64,000 nucleotides of DNA from Posidonia oceanica (GCA_037176725.1 JAZBRS010000049.1:37440001-37504000); one strand, 5' to 3'; positions 1 through 13,102 are shown, counted from the stretch's first letter. Translations and numbers: made by a program. Notes: generated by a model from the sequence alone, not told the origin.

Positions 1-900
1 GGAGTGGGGGTAGTGTCCTATCCTGAGACTTTGGCAAGAGATTTGGAGTTTTTATCTTCCTAGTCGAAGGTTGAATCCTACTGCGCTCTTTGATCCCCAA
101 TTTTTCAATTTTGACTCATGGACAGCTTCTTTGTTGCCTTCTTTTCCTTTTCTATCTTCTTTTTCTCATGGACAACTTCTTTGCTGCCTTCTTTTCTTTT
201 TCTATTATTTTGACAAGTGCCTATCCATCACTACTCACTGAGATTTATGCTATGATAGCACACCTGCCAAGTGTCAATGGTCTCACCCCCGTTTAAGTAT
301 CTGGTCGATAGATATTTATTATTGATGGACCGAGAAACTTCTTTAATTTGGTGCACTCTCCTATTTTCTGTGCTTCTAGGTTTGGTCTTGGACACCTATC
401 CGGTCACAACTTACTAATATTTACACTAGGATAGCGTGTCCAACTCATAGGAAGTATATAGACTTGTTATTCAAGCACTGGGGGGAACTATTAAAGATTT
501 GCCTCCATCTCAGTGTTGGATCAATGCTACTCTCTTCCTACGAGGTGTTCGTGAGATGAAGCAAAGGGCATGGTTCCTAGGTCTTGGAAAACAGTAGGTC
601 CAAGGGTAGTACCTATTTGAGGTGCAGTGCATTCCAAGGTTGTTCAAGCCTAGTGCCATCCTCTCTGGCCAAACAATAGGCATTACCCGGATATGCCTCA
701 ATCACCATGTATGGTCCTTCTCAGTTTGGTTTCAATTTCCCATATTTTTGTGGTAAATTTTCCTTCTAATTAAGTTTACACTTTTATTAAATGGAGGGGG
801 CATAGGCAAACTAAAGAAAAAGAAAGTTTATTGACAACAATTAGGAGAATGCCCCTAGTGTAGCCTCCATCAGTAGAGACTTTTGTCCTCCACGGTTGAC
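1..900. other. No gene recognised; probable retroelement flank
   Basis: I see no convincing coding region here. The short open frames lack a domain I recognise and are interrupted by stops. The stretch lies downstream (in minus orientation) of the decayed gag region that follows, so it may be degraded internal sequence of the same element. Confidence 0.4.
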
Positions 901-940
901 TGGTGATGAGTTCAACCGAGAAGATCTTGCTTCTGGCTCC

Positions 941-3018
941 CTAACCAATGTCAAATGCAAAGTCTGTACCTCGTCTTGAGAGAGGAGGGCAACCAGATGG
1001 ATGAACGTAGTGTTCTGCCCCTTGTGTCACAAGTTGCATCAGTTGAAGTATTCTTCTGAACTTTGGCTTGCGAGCATGATTGACCATACTGATGGATGAG
1101 ATCCTTTTCATTGGCATGTGCTTGACAAACCTCCACGGGCAACATTTCACTGTAGGGATAAATTTTCCACTAACTGATATATCGGGAGGCATAGGTGGAC
1201 GAGGTAACAACTCCTTAATGCAAGAAAGTGCAGTAAGCTCATTTTTTGCCCCTAACTTAGTTGGGTCAGCCAATCTTCCATCGTCAAGCTTTTGGACAAC
1301 AATATCTGAGTTTGATGGTATTGACATCAGTTCTTGCTATAGCATGGGTGTTGGCTCTGGCATTGACATGGGCTCTAGCACGGGCATTGGCATTGGTTCT
1401 CGCTCTAGCTCGGGTGCTGGCTCTGGCATTGGCTCAGGCTCTTGCACGGGCTTTGGTGTTTGCACTTGCGTTGGTGCTGGCTCTGGCATTGATGCTGGCT
1501 TTAGCACGAGCGTAGGTTCTAGCTCTAGCTCGGATGTTGGCTATGGCAGTGGCGCTAGCACGGGCTCTAGCGTTGACTCTCACACTTGCTCGGGTGCTGG
1601 CTCTGGCATTGGCACTGGCTCTAGCACGGGCTTTGGTGTTGGCTTGTCTTTCTTGAAAATGCCCCACATATTTCGACTGTCTTGAAGAAATGATGTCTTA
1701 GCCTCCTCCCTATATTTTATTGCTATGCTTGAGTGTGTCAGAAATTGTTGCCTCGACGTTGGTTGAGCTTGTTGTATTCTTAGCACTTGTGCAGTCACTA
1801 GTTCTTGGTGCAGTGCTAACTGGACTGGAGCTTGCCACTAACATGGGATAGGTTGTGGTTGCCTCCATGGTTGCCTTTTTTATTGCCATGATGGTTGCCC
1901 CTTCTTCCTTGAATTTAATTAAAAGTGATTTGATCATTGTCATCGATGTCATCTTCAAGCAGTAGTAGTTCTTCCATCTCGAATTCATGGATATTCTCCT
2001 TGACTGATGCTGCTACCTCATATAATGCTGAAATGGATGAGCAATAGGCATTAACAAGTCCTTTCTTCGTTGGTCCTGTGGTGTTTGCTATTAATTTTTG
2101 GACCATTTTTCTTTCTAGGATTCTTAAGCTTGACCTGGAGGCCATGTCTCTCCACCTATTTGCATAAGTAAACTAGTTTTCATCAGGCTTCATCATTTCC
2201 TTCACTAAATCGAGAGAGGTCGGTTTTAGATCTATCTTATGCTGGTAATTGAGCAGAAAGCTCTCTCGAATTCGCTCGAAGCTGCTTAATTCTTCCTTGC
2301 TTAGTGACACGAACCACTCCATGGGCTCCCCTTTAAGAGAATAGAAGAACAGGTGGATAAGGAGCCCTAAGTCATGACAATAAGGTGCAGACTCCATTTG
2401 GAACTTCAAAATGTGACTGTGAGGATTTATGGCTCCATCAAATTTGGACATCTTTGGATACTTGAACCCTGGATGTAGTTGAACTGGAGGGAACTTGTTC
2501 ATATTGAAGGAAGGCGGAGCTTGAGTGTGTACTCCCAGTGTACTAAGCATCTTCCTCATTTCTGCCAAGTCGGTGGCGCCCATATGAGCTGCTTGAGCAT
2601 TGGGATTTGAAATCTGAGGGAATTGTTTTGGTTGCTCAAAGAAGAGTGGATTAACTCTTTGTCTAACTTTGCCATACGGGAAATGTTGTTGTTATCGATA
2701 AGATAGAGGATTGGTCCTCGTTTTAAACCCGTTGTTGGGTGCATTACGCTGCCCCTGGTGTCTGGTATCAAGCGGTGTGTTTCCGAGCTGTCCCTGGTAT
2801 AGACCTTCAGGGATGTGGTTTGCGACGGGCCTTCATTGTCCGTCACCTGGGAGGTGTTGGCCATGGCGGGGATTATGGAACTGCTGATTTCTAAACCCTA
2901 ATGGGACTACATTAGCTGGTGGCATATTGACCTTGTTGACGAGAAATCGGTATATTGCTTGATATTGGACAGAGTTCGGGCCCAACTCTTCTCCAGTGGT
3001 TGGATGGAATTTCCTCAT
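941..3018 (-). pseudogene. Decayed Ty3/gypsy (Tat/Ogre-type) gag region
   Basis: The reading direction is leftward from an ATG at 3018 (MRKFHPTTGEELG). The frame shifts near 2860 and 2570. The clearest part is 2173-2583, with the retrotransposon-gag pattern KMSKFDGAINPHSHI, then LLIHLFFYSLKGEPMEWF, then FERIRESFLLNYQHKIDLKP. This matches the usual layout of gag in Tat-lineage gypsy elements (KFDGTGDPKTHL, then LTGAALDWF, then the IDV-type end). A stop at about 2173 separates it from FTYANRWRDMASRSSLRI, which carries on in the same sense. A proline/glutamate-rich linker at about 1330-1640 follows, then an unrecognised segment to 941. No protease, reverse transcriptase or integrase motif is visible. 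This is a dead fragment. Its lineage is inferred from the gag pattern only. Confidence 0.7.
1330..1660 (-). repeat. Low-complexity PEPxP-coding repeat in gag
   Basis: Degenerate hexamer/dodecamer repeats of the GGCTCTGGCATT kind leave several frames open. In the gag frame on the minus strand they read as a proline/glutamate-rich linker ([14 protein letters not shown]). The Gly/Ser-rich plus-strand frame at 1080-1685 and the Ala/Arg-rich minus-strand frame are shadows of the same repeat. Confidence 0.7.
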
Positions 3019-3138
3019 GGTGGGTTCCTCCTACGGCATGTTATCTGTATCTCAGTGATTTCTGTTATGCTCAGGGTGTCCTACCTCGTATTTAGACATT
3101 CGGCTTAACTCCTTATCTGATTTAAATTACTGCAAAAC

Positions 3139-3194
3139 GTAAGACGCAAACATGACTGCGTCTAACATAAGATGCAAACAGAATAGCGTATAAC
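3139..3194. repeat. 28-nt dyad repeat, two abutting units
   Basis: Unit 1 is 3139-3166 and unit 2 is 3167-3194, with no spacer. Unit 1 has arms GTAAGACGCA and TGCGTCTAAC around a central loop. Unit 2 ends in GCGTATAAC. They lie about 120 bp upstream of the gag ATG on the minus strand and 100 bp outside the left end of the CACTA element. The same 28-nt module recurs at 27888, 28266, 50071, 50300, 53344 and 60356. Confidence 0.75.
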
Positions 3195-3293
3195 ACCTCT
3201 GTAAAATATTACTACTCCAACGCTAAATTGGCTTATGCAAACAACACCCAATATTGTTTTTTTTACACAGTTACCACAAACCTTTGGTACATT

Positions 3294-3800
3294 CACTACT
3301 AGAAAAATAGGAAATCGCGAGGATAAATGTCCTCGCTAAGTCCTCGCTAAGTCCTCGCAATCTCCTCGCTAAAGGCTTTAGCGAAGACTTTGTGAGGATA
3401 TCAAGTCCTCGCATAATGCTACGTCGTTAAAAGCCATTTGCGAGGATATTTCCTAGCAAATTCCTCGCTAAAAAATTGCGAGGACTTAGCAAGGGAATAA
3501 AGTCCTCGCAATCTCCTCGTTATTACTCGCAATCTCCTCGCAAAGTAGACGTTATATCCTCGCAAAAATATTAAAAAAAATAAAAATAAATAAAACTTGC
3601 GAGGACATAGCGAGGATAGTTTCTCGTAATTTACTCGTTATATATTAGCAAGGATATTACGTGGAATTTGTTCCTCGTAATAGCCTCGCAAATACCTCGT
3701 TATTACCTCGCTATGTGCTTGCTATTCCTGTCCATACCACAGTTTTAGCGAGGACATAGCGAGGAAATATCCTCGCTAAGTCCTCGCTAATTCTGGGCAG
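3294..3800. repeat. CACTA left terminal and subterminal repeats
   Basis: About 15 copies of a 10-20 bp motif in both orientations (TCCTCGCTAAGTCCTCGC and its complement GCGAGGACATAGCGAGGA) follow the CACTACT terminus. In En/Spm elements such subterminal repeats bind the TNPA protein. Confidence 0.85.
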
Positions 3801-5329
3801 TGGGAAAAAAAATAAAATTATTACATCCACATCCACGAAAAATAAGATTAATATACCTGTTAAAATGACATTCATATGCATTCACAAAAATTAAATTACA
3901 CATCCACCAATTTAAAAAAAAAGTATCAATTGATATTACGACATAATTAAGATTTTACATATCCATTTGTTCACAACATTCGTCATATTACAACACTGAA
4001 ATGATATAATACAAGTCACTCGTCCCCATACAAGTCAAAACGACATAATACAAATCATTTTCTTCTTCTACCGACTTGCTTTCCTTTACCTTTTGAGGAA
4101 GATACATGAATGGAACAACGATCACGTTTGTACTCCTCGTCGTCATTCGACAAATCAACTTCCTGCTCGTCCGAGTATCTTCTGATTATAAAAAACAAAC
4201 TTACAAATATGTTATGATGGATAATGATTATATTATAATGTTAAATTCAATATAACAATTAATGCATATCAAAAATTTATAACTACATAAAACTTTACCT
4301 TATAAGTCGGTCCTCCAAAGCATGTATTTCATCCGTTATTTTTGTGGTTATTTTGGCACTTAAACTCTCCTCCAATGTAGTCATCATATGTGACAACTGG
4401 GAACTGAAGAAATTTGGATCAATTGAAGCAGAGGCCTGAGTTGAAAATGGATACTGCGCCATAGAACCCATAGAAGAACCAATAACAAACTCTTCTGAGT
4501 AGTATGGATCAAGACCACCTAAGCCTTGCTTTCTTGATGAACAACCCACATTCCTTTCCATCGAAACTTGTTTCCAAAGTTTCTTGTCAAAGGCTAGTTG
4601 TTCAGCGACATCAGTGTCCCTATATTTTTCTTGGAACAAGAAGATGTACCTATCCTGTAAAAATAAACACAAGAAGTTAGTTAGAGATGATATAAGATTG
4701 AAGTGTATATTATTAAAACAACTTTAATTCTAACCATGATTACTTACAAGTACATCCTTTGCAAATGGGGTTGACCAATTCTGTTCCGACCCACTAGTAT
4801 GAGATGCAGTCCACCACTCTACCACTGTAGGTTCTCTGCATAATTTAGCGGCCTGTAACAATTGAAATGTACTTTATTAATTTAATATCGAGAACTTGTG
4901 GATGTAGCCTACACGGAAGAGGAGACAAAAGCTATGGCTGCTGAGATTGAAGTTGTTGATGGTCCAAATGAGAACACTATCATTACCTTAAATTAACAAA
5001 TGTCCTGAAACACTTTAAAAAATATAGGGAAATTCTAAACCAACTAACAACTGCACGAAATTTCCCTTCTAAAATCGAATGCCTTGTGAAATCCTATCCA
5101 AATCAGAAAAACTGTAGATCATGTTATTAGCATATATATCAACAACAAAGAGGGAAGAAAAGGCAAATCACAACCAAACCCATCACAGTTAAACCACTGG
5201 CAAGAGAATTTAATCAAGTAAAGACATCAGCTACTCAATACTGAAAAAACGAAAATGAAAACGTTGAACACAATCACACAAGTGGTAGGCAATAAAACTG
5301 GGAGAATAACAGCAACGTCAGGACTGAAC

Positions 5330-5990
5330 CCAATCACACAAGTGCTTGTCTTGCAATATACAAGATTAGGTGGGGGAAGGCATCTGACGCCGGCAACGAT
5401 GCCGGAGTCCTCCAAGCCATCGGTGACGCCATACACGACGGGGTGGATGTGCTGTCCTTGTCACTCAACTTGCAGATTGTGTCATTCGAATCACTACATG
5501 CTGTAGCCAAAGGAATCACTGTGGTCTACGCTGGTGGTAATCAAGGCACAGCACCACAGCGTGTAGCCAATGTGGCACCGTGGGTCATTACTGTCGCGGC
5601 CAGCACGGTGGATCGGGCTTTTCCAACAGCCATCACGTTGGGCAACAACGAGACAATCGTGGTATGTATATATGTGTACACATGTCCTGGCCTGGTAATA
5701 GGAACAAAAATCAAGACATTTTAACTATCCAATCTTTACAAAGTTTAGGGTCAGGGTCTGGAGTATTGATCTGCCAAGGAACAGATGGGATTCACACCAA
5801 TCGTCTTTGGTGGAAGGTAATAGATCAATCAATTCCCATCATCTCATTCCCATCCCTTTCTTAGATCTGTCAATATTTATGTTCTTAATGCAATGTATAC
5901 TTTGAACCCCATTGCAGTTGCAGCACTGAAGTTCTTAATGGCACAGACTTAGCTGGGAAGGTGGTTCTGTGTGCAGCTCTTGGAATAACT
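5330..5990 (+). pseudogene. Captured subtilase (subtilisin-like protease) fragment
   Basis: The plus strand reads LAIYKIRWGKASDAG, then AGVLQAIGDAIHDGVDVLSLSL, then LHAVAKGITVVYAGGNQG, then ANVAPWVITVAASTVDR and AFPTAITLGNN. This is the segment of plant subtilases (SBT) between the catalytic His and the oxyanion Asn region. The Asn in AGGNQG matches the conserved region. A donor (GTATGT) follows at 5662. A later piece near 5924-5990 reads STEVLNGTDLAGKVVLCAALG, typical of the protease-associated region downstream. The catalytic Asp, His and Ser regions are absent, so it cannot be an active protease. It lies inside a TNPA intron on the opposite strand, as expected for a captured gene piece. 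Confidence 0.8.
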
Positions 5991-6165
5991 AAGACTACCA
6001 TCATATGAAACCTTTCTTATATGAATATTCTACCATAATGCTTCGACGCTTGGCATCAAAGGAATTCGGTTTTGGTTTTACCATGCATTTTATTTTGTAG
6101 CTTTTAATCCTATTCAATTCAGACTTATTCACCAATAAAAAAAGCTATATCTTTGTGTTTTATAG

Positions 6166-6296
6166 GTATGGATGTATCAAGATACGCAATATCTTGCTGA
6201 ATGTGCTTTGGAAAATCTTCATATGTTAACTCAAACAGCTGAAGGCAAAAAAGCTACAAATGTTTTATCCATGGGTAATAGAAGTGGTGGTATCAG
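6166..6296 (+). pseudogene. Captured exon of an unidentified host gene
   Basis: A 131-bp open block follows a clean acceptor (TTTGTGTTTTATAG) and is followed by a donor (GTGAG). It reads VWMYQDTQYLAECALENLHM, then LTQTAEGKKATNVLSMGNR. I do not recognise the protein. The intact frame and both splice sites suggest a recent capture of a host exon with intron flanks by the CACTA element. Confidence 0.5.
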
Positions 6297-6959
6297 GTGA
6301 GAAACGATTCAATTGCTATTTCTGGTATTTCCATGTTTTATTACCCAAATAGAATTATTGTTAGAAACTGAAATATGGCTCTCTGATTCAGATTACAGTT
6401 AATGCGTTTCTTTTTTAAATCCATCTTACTAATTTATCAATAGATTGCCTGAAATAAATGACTATGAAACATCGCCTATGGACTTGCCTGCATATTAACT
6501 AGTCTTTCATGTATTAAAATAAAAAATTAGTTGCCTGCATAGACAAAATTTTAATGTATCAAACATAACAAAGGATTGCTAAAAGTAAAGTACCAGTTTA
6601 CCACCAGCATTCAGAGTGCTTGCAGAAAACAGAAGTGATTCCTGATATGAATGTGATAAATCAAAGTATATTGGTGGTATTTGTTTTTTTGGTCTTATTC
6701 TGTTTTGTGCAATTTTCTAAGGACTGATTTTGAAGGTTTACTGATTATCAGCATTTGTTTGGTTGAGGGACGAATTATTGATTATGGTTTTATTCGGTTG
6801 ATGATCAGTGAGACTGCTTTATGTTTTATATATGTTTGGTTGAGGGACTGATTGCTCTCATCCCAAATTCCTCATCATTTATTGATTTAGGAAAAAATAA
6901 AATGGAGTGTAAATTTAGTACTACGTGAAACTAAAATGGAGAGTAATCAGTTTGGAAAG

Positions 6960-7262
6960 GGAAGGTGTCTTTCAGAGCTAAGATGTTCATGTGGCTCTTG
7001 TCAAATAGGAAAGTGTTGACAAAAGCATATGCGAGTGGATGGACAGGGAATGATGATCTCATGTGTATTCTGTGTGGAGCTGAAGAAGAGGATGTGGAAC
7101 ATTTTTCACGTGGCGCTCAATCAGTGGGTGGGTTTGGTAGAAGTTTCTACCAAAGGGCATTGCGGATGGTGAGGTTGCTAGCCCTTTGGACTTTAGAGGA
7201 CCTATGGAGACAGGATTCTTCTTTAGGAATTCCTTTGATGCCAAGCGTCAGACCTTGCTTTT
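6960..7262 (+). pseudogene. LINE fragment, RT zinc-binding domain (zf-RVT)
   Basis: The frame from 6965 reads FRAKMFMWLLSNRKVLTKAY, then GWTGNDDLMCILCGAEEEDVEH. This is the zinc-binding domain found after the reverse transcriptase in plant L1-type LINEs (pattern FRAKMFxWLL, CxLCG, E-D-x-H). Usually CP or GC follows the His; here the frame runs into unrelated sequence. It is a short dead fragment with no RT domain nearby. Confidence 0.7.
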
Positions 7263-9699
7263 GATTTAAGTTATCTGTTATTAAGAAAGCCACTAAGACT
7301 ACCATCGTATGAAACCTTTCTTATATGAATATTCTATTTTAACAAACATAATCCTATAATGAAACGTCTAAAATTCATATTTGATATACATAAGATTTTG
7401 ATCAAATACCAGCAATGATCCTAGTATGATTCAAAGCAAAAACTCAAATCATGGAAGATAAAAGTATCTGTTGACACCCCATTTCGACAAGGCTGAATTG
7501 GCAGATCTCTCTGGCAGCTAGGAAAAACCCAAAATTACACCTTTCTCCTCACCCTTCCTTTCAAATCAAAACCCCACCTCAAACCTCAAAACCAAACCTA
7601 GAACTACACCCATTTTCTAACCCAGAAAACCACCCCAAAACCCTCTCAAGACCTTACCCTGAAACCATCCAAGACCTTACCCTAAAACCATCCAAATGCA
7701 GGTCCAAATCCACACCTCTCCCTTTCTCTTTCCCTCCAAAACAAGTCCAAACTCAACCTAGGATCACACCCATCTCCCGAACCCAAAAACTAACCAAAAA
7801 CCATAGGAAAACTCACCATCCCTGACTTAACAAACCCACAAAAAATCCTAGAAACTTTCAAACCAAAACCACTCCCAAAAACCCTAGGAAACTTTGGCAA
7901 AACTACCCTTTTTCTACACCTCAAAACCCTTCCAAAACTTTCTCAAAACCAAACCAAAACCCTAGGTCTCACACTAGAGACCCTAGACTACACACCCACC
8001 AAATTTCACCCCTTTTTGAAACCTCTAACACCTCCATTTACCCAAACTATCCTTTTCTCTCTCCTGGATTATTCTTTTCTCTCTCCTCTCTCTCTCTCCT
8101 GATTATCCTCCTTCTTTTCACCTCCTTTTCTCCCTCTTTTTTGTCTGACTGTGGGCCCCCCTTGTGCTCCTATCTATTCTCAATCTTATTCCTATTTTTA
8201 TCTTATTTTTACCATTTTCTTTGATTTTCAAAAAATTATTTTCCTTCAACTCCTCTCTTTCCTATTTATCCCTCCATTTCTCCCTTTTCCTCTCCTTTCT
8301 AATTTCCTCTTCTCCTCTCTTACTAAACCCCTAAAAAACCTTTAAAAACATTTAAAACTCTAAAACAAAAGAGAAACAAATCAGAACCCTAAGAAAAATA
8401 ATTAAAAAACTTAAACAAACAATCAAAAGCAAAAACCTAACTAAATCTAACTAAAACCAGAAACCAAGAATGCAAGCTAAAAAATGCAAAACAAACAAAA
8501 AGAAAATGCTATAAAATCAAAGAAAAAACCAAGATATAATCAAAACAAGCTAGAGTAAAAACCCTACTAAAAACAATCAAAAAACAAACCCTAGAAAGAA
8601 AGAGAACAACTTAAAATACTAAGGCAAGTAATCAAAAAAAAAAGGGGGAAAACTTAACCTAACAATTCTAAAAGAAACAATTTGAAAACTTAATTAAAAA
8701 GAAAAGAACAAACAATCAAAATTAGAAGAAAACACTTAATTAGAAACCTAACAAGAAAAACTCAACAAACAAAATCAAATTTAAAACAAAACTTAAACAA
8801 AACCTTAAAAAAGATTAAAATCAAAGGCTAAAACTCTCCCTAATTAATTTAAAAACGATCTTTAAAAAGCCCAATCAAAAATTCTGAAGACTTAACAAGA
8901 AAAACATAACTAAAAGACAATTTAAAAACTTAACAAACATTTAAACAAAAATCAAAAACCACTTAAAGAAAACTCAAAATCCTAATCAAAACTAAAATTC
9001 CTTAATCCTAAAATCCTAATTAAAAACAACCATTTTATTTTTATTCTTTTTATTTAATCTAAAAATCCTAACTTGGGCAATCACCTTAAAGTCTTTTTAT
9101 TTTTATTCCCATTTTATTTTATTTTATTCTTTTTTATCCTTCTTATTTCTCCTCTTTCTTTCTTTTCCTTCCTTCTTCCCTTTCTTTTCTACCTCTCCTT
9201 CTTTTGGTCCAGCCCACCTGACCCAACTCTTCCCCTCCTTCTTTCCTTCTTTCTTTATTTCATTTTTTTTTTTTTGCATCAAGCCCACAGCCCATGCGTT
9301 TTCCCCTCCTCCTTCCCTCCTTCTCTTCTTCTTCTTCCATTCTTCTCCCTCTCTCTCAGAAAAAAACGACAGAACCTCCTCCCTCTCTTTTCAAACCTTG
9401 CCTGACACCACCATGGACTTCCCGACCTCACTCCCATACCCTGTGGCCACCAGACCAGCCCTCCATCACTCGCATGCCCTGCCACCCAAAGACCAAGACC
9501 CATTCTTCCTCCCTCTGACCAGAAAATTCAGTGGAGAGAAGGGGATCAAAACCAGAAAAATTAGATTCAAACCGAGAAGATGCTCATACACCCTCAAGCC
9601 TAGAACCTCCAGCTTCACTTCCCCACTTCCAGAGCCAAAAAACCACCACGAATCACCTCTAAAACGACCTTAGAAAAGCTTCAGCACCCAACTCCATCC

Positions 9700-10512
9700 G
9701 AACCATCTTCCTCATTGCAAATCCACCACTACGAGCCTCCTAAAATCCCCGAACTTGGCACTTATATTCACCAGAACCCCACCTTCACAGAACACCCAAG
9801 ATCTCACCACGAGACCTCCCACAGCCACCGCATTCCACTACAAACACTTGGGTCCCATTTTTGCCCGAAAACTTCAAACTTCCAGAACTCCCTCCACACT
9901 CAGTGGAATTCACTTCCGCTTCTTCCCACGCGCTCCCCAGACAACCACCTAGCCGCCCGTGCCCTTGTGTCGGCCTGGAACGCCACACACCGCCGTACCC
10001 ACCTCGGCCTTCACAACAAGGAGTCGGCTGGACCAGATCTTGCACCAGGCTGTGGAGCTTGCTTCTGGAAGCTCTGTCATCCTCCTTGGACCTCCGGCGA
10101 CGTCCCCGAGCCACCCCAGCAGCAGCAGCCGCCGCTCCGCGCCGCCTCCACTCCCCTCCGGCCGGCCGAAAGCCACTTAGGTGGGTGGCCCTCTCCAGCG
10201 TGCGCAGCAGGCGAAACCACCCTCCTCCGGATTCTCCTCTTCCTCCTCTAGCTCCTCGGCCTTTCCCCGAGGCTTTTCGTCGCCTGTGCTGCCCGCACGA
10301 GCTTGCCGAAGTCTCCTTCTTCTCCGGCGCCGGTCGCCGGCGCTCCAACAGCAGCGGCGTTCCCGCGAGCCTCCGCCGCCGCCGACACCTCGCCGGACCT
10401 CCCCCGCCTCCGCCACACCACGCCAGACTCCCCCGCTCCCTTCCCGCGCCGCGCCGACCTCTCCTCCACCGGTCCAGAGAAGTCGCCGGCGAAGCTCCGG
10501 CCATCTCCGCTG
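9700..10512 (+). promoter_or_regulatory. GC-rich block of the solo LTR with donor-like end
   Basis: This is a CpG-dense island in otherwise AT-rich DNA. All frames are long and proline/arginine-rich because of composition, so I do not call a protein. It ends at CTGTAAGCATG, a good plant splice donor, suggesting a transcribed leader exon. The equivalent block in the second LTR (about 56455-56690) is much shorter. Confidence 0.4.
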
Positions 10513-12161
10513 TAAGCATGCTTTGCTTCCTTTTTTTTATTTTTCATTAACTTACCATGTTTTCCATTGCATTGCATTGTTATCATAATAACTTTCTAAT
10601 ATTACATCTAGGTCCAGATCAGTTTAAGACTCATTTTATTCTGATTTAAAATCATATTGAATTGCAATTAAAGTCTACATTCTTGCCTATTTGCACTGTC
10701 ATCCGCATGCTGTTCATTTTCTTTAGTTGTCTTTTAAATTAAGCCCTGCATGTTTCTGTTATTACATATTGGTCCTCTGTTGTTGTGGTTTAATTTTGTT
10801 TCTTTAGATCTAGTCCAGTAAGTTGCTATATTTGCATATCAGTCCGTTCTTAGTTCAACATAACTTGCTACGCTTCACTGTTTGCCCCAACATGTTTTTA
10901 TTTTTGCAATTAGGTCCTTTAGTTGTTAAATGCCATTTAAATGCTTGCTGTTATCTTATTAAGTTGCTGTTAAGTCCTGATCTTTGCATTATTTGCAACG
11001 TGGTCCTCTGATCTGTTATCAAGCATTCTGTTTTCATCCTTCATTTACTGCATTGCATGCTTAGCTCTTGCTTCCTGATTTTGCACATAGGTCCTCTGCA
11101 TCATGCATAGCATGCATTTAGCTTGCATTTTTCTTACAAAATTGCATTTCAACCCCTGCATGTTTTAAAATTGCATATAGATCCTCCATATGATTGCAAA
11201 GCTTATTCCAATGCATGTTTACCTTATTAGGTTGCATTTTAAACCCTGCATCTTGCAAAATTACACTTAGACCCCTCAATTTCCAAAAACCTTGCATAAA
11301 AAGCCCCAAACTTTTCAAAATCTTTGCATTTAGACCCCCATTCTTTCAAAAATTGCATTTAAGTCCCCAATTTTCTGAAAAATCATCCTTAGGTCTTTTC
11401 TTGCATTTTGCACGCATCGCACTCATGCATTCTTGCATTTGGCATTCCTTGCACACACTTAAACACTCTTAGCTCCCATTCGCAGGGGAGGACCTGTTTT
11501 GCACACCCCTAGGACCTCCTTTACACCTAGATCCATTCTTCTCTCCTATTCTGGCCCCTCTGCCTTGAAGCTGGGATATCTTCAGATCCGGCCGTTGGAT
11601 CTTCTCAACCAAGCTACCTGGACGACCCCGGCGGAGCGCTCTTCAGCATGGGCCAAGCAGATCTCAGATCAGGCTTCAGATTTCCCAGGTAAGTCCTCCT
11701 GAACCCCTGCACAGCATTCATTTGCACACCATTTGCATTGCATGCATCGTTTTCGCTTTCTGTTTCCTCGAACATGCAGAACAGGACTTCCTCTTCTTAT
11801 CTATCAGCTCTGCTCCCCTTTTTCGCGTATTCCCAAGTGCTTTGTGTTGTGTTTCCCCTGGATTCACTACTAATTACAACTTTCTTCCCCCTTTTCCACG
11901 ATCTGATCGCACTGCAAGCTTTGGGCAGCGTACGAGAAACATCGTGGGACGGTTTAGTGGGAAACAGTTACAAAATGGAGGTGATTCTTCCACTTGCTTA
12001 TCTTCCCTATTGTAGGTCTTCACACCTACTCTGCGTGGCCCTTAAACAGTGTCTGTTCTCACACACGCATTGTTTGCTTCTCCTTTCGCTTCTCTTGTCC
12101 TCTCTCTCTTTGCATTTGCATTTGCATGGCTTTGTCGATGTTTTATTCCGCTTCGCTTTTG

Positions 12162-12580
12162 GCACCGTTTCGCGTGCTTGCCTCTTCCTTGGCACCGTTT
12201 CGCGTGCCCACTCCGTCTTTGGCACCACCTTGTGTGCCTGTTTTGCTTTTGGCACTGTTTTGCGTGCCCGCTCTGCTTTTGGCACCGTTTCGTGTGCCCG
12301 CTTTGCCCTTGGCGCCGTTTTGCGTGCTCGCTTCGCTTTCTGGCACCGTTTTACATGCCTGCTTTGTTTTTGGCACCGTTTTGCGTGCCCGCCTTGTCTT
12401 CTGGCACCGTTTCGCGTGCCTGCTTTGTTTTCTGCACCGTTTCGCATGCTGCTTTGCTTTCTTGCACCGTTTTGCGTGCCACTTTGCTTTCTCGCACTGT
12501 TTTGCATGCCGATCTTATTTTCTTGCACCGTTTTGCTTGCCGCTTCCGCTTCTCGCATCGTTTTGCGTGTCTTATGCCGT
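12162..12580 (+). repeat. 30-bp tandem array in solo LTR, about 14 units
   Basis: Units resemble GGCACCGTTTCGCGTGCCYG followed by a T-rich 10-mer. Because the period is divisible by three, all frames stay open and give spurious Cys/Phe/Ala-rich ORFs. The second LTR has only about seven units (54243-54446). Confidence 0.85.
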
Positions 12581-13102
12581 TTTCCTTTGCATGTCGCCTG
12601 CATTGCTTGGTTTTACCGTCGTTTTGCTTTTTCGCTTGCATTTGCATATAGGGCAATGATGCTTACTGCCTGGAGTTCTCACGAGCCAGGTTTCGCCCGG
12701 TTCGGAACACAGACAGCGTTGCTGAGCACTTAGATTGCACGTTTACTTTCCTGCTTTGCATCCCACCACTTAAAGCACACCTTTGAGCATTCATTCAGGC
12801 ATTCATTGGCATTTAGGCATTCAAACCTGCATTTCCCTGCGTATGCGAGCATAAGCCTAGAAAGACCGATTCTCGGGCGTATCGGGGGTGCCTAACACCT
12901 TCCCCGCATGTAACAGGAGTCCTTGCCCAGTCTTTTGGCCCGCAATGACCATATTGCCCTTATCCTAGGCATGAGTCATCTCATTTGCATTCATTTGCAT
13001 TTGTTTTCCTTTGCATTACTTTGCTTTGCATTTCTTGCTTGGTTTTGCGTGTTAATTCACGCATTTCCCCCGATTTTCCTTGTCTCCCGATAATAGATAC
13101 GG

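Noticed and set aside
1080..1685. 201-codon Gly/Ser-rich open frame on the plus strand
   Set aside because: It is the antisense shadow of the PEP-type linker repeat in the minus-strand gag. Hexamer periodicity keeps several frames open.
9715..10550. Overlapping long Pro/Arg/Ala-rich frames on both strands
   Set aside because: They lie in the CpG-rich block of a solo LTR and reflect base composition. The second LTR does not conserve them.
11738..12733. 331-codon Cys/Phe/Leu-rich frame
   Set aside because: Product of the 30-bp tandem array within the LTR. Parallel frames are equally open.
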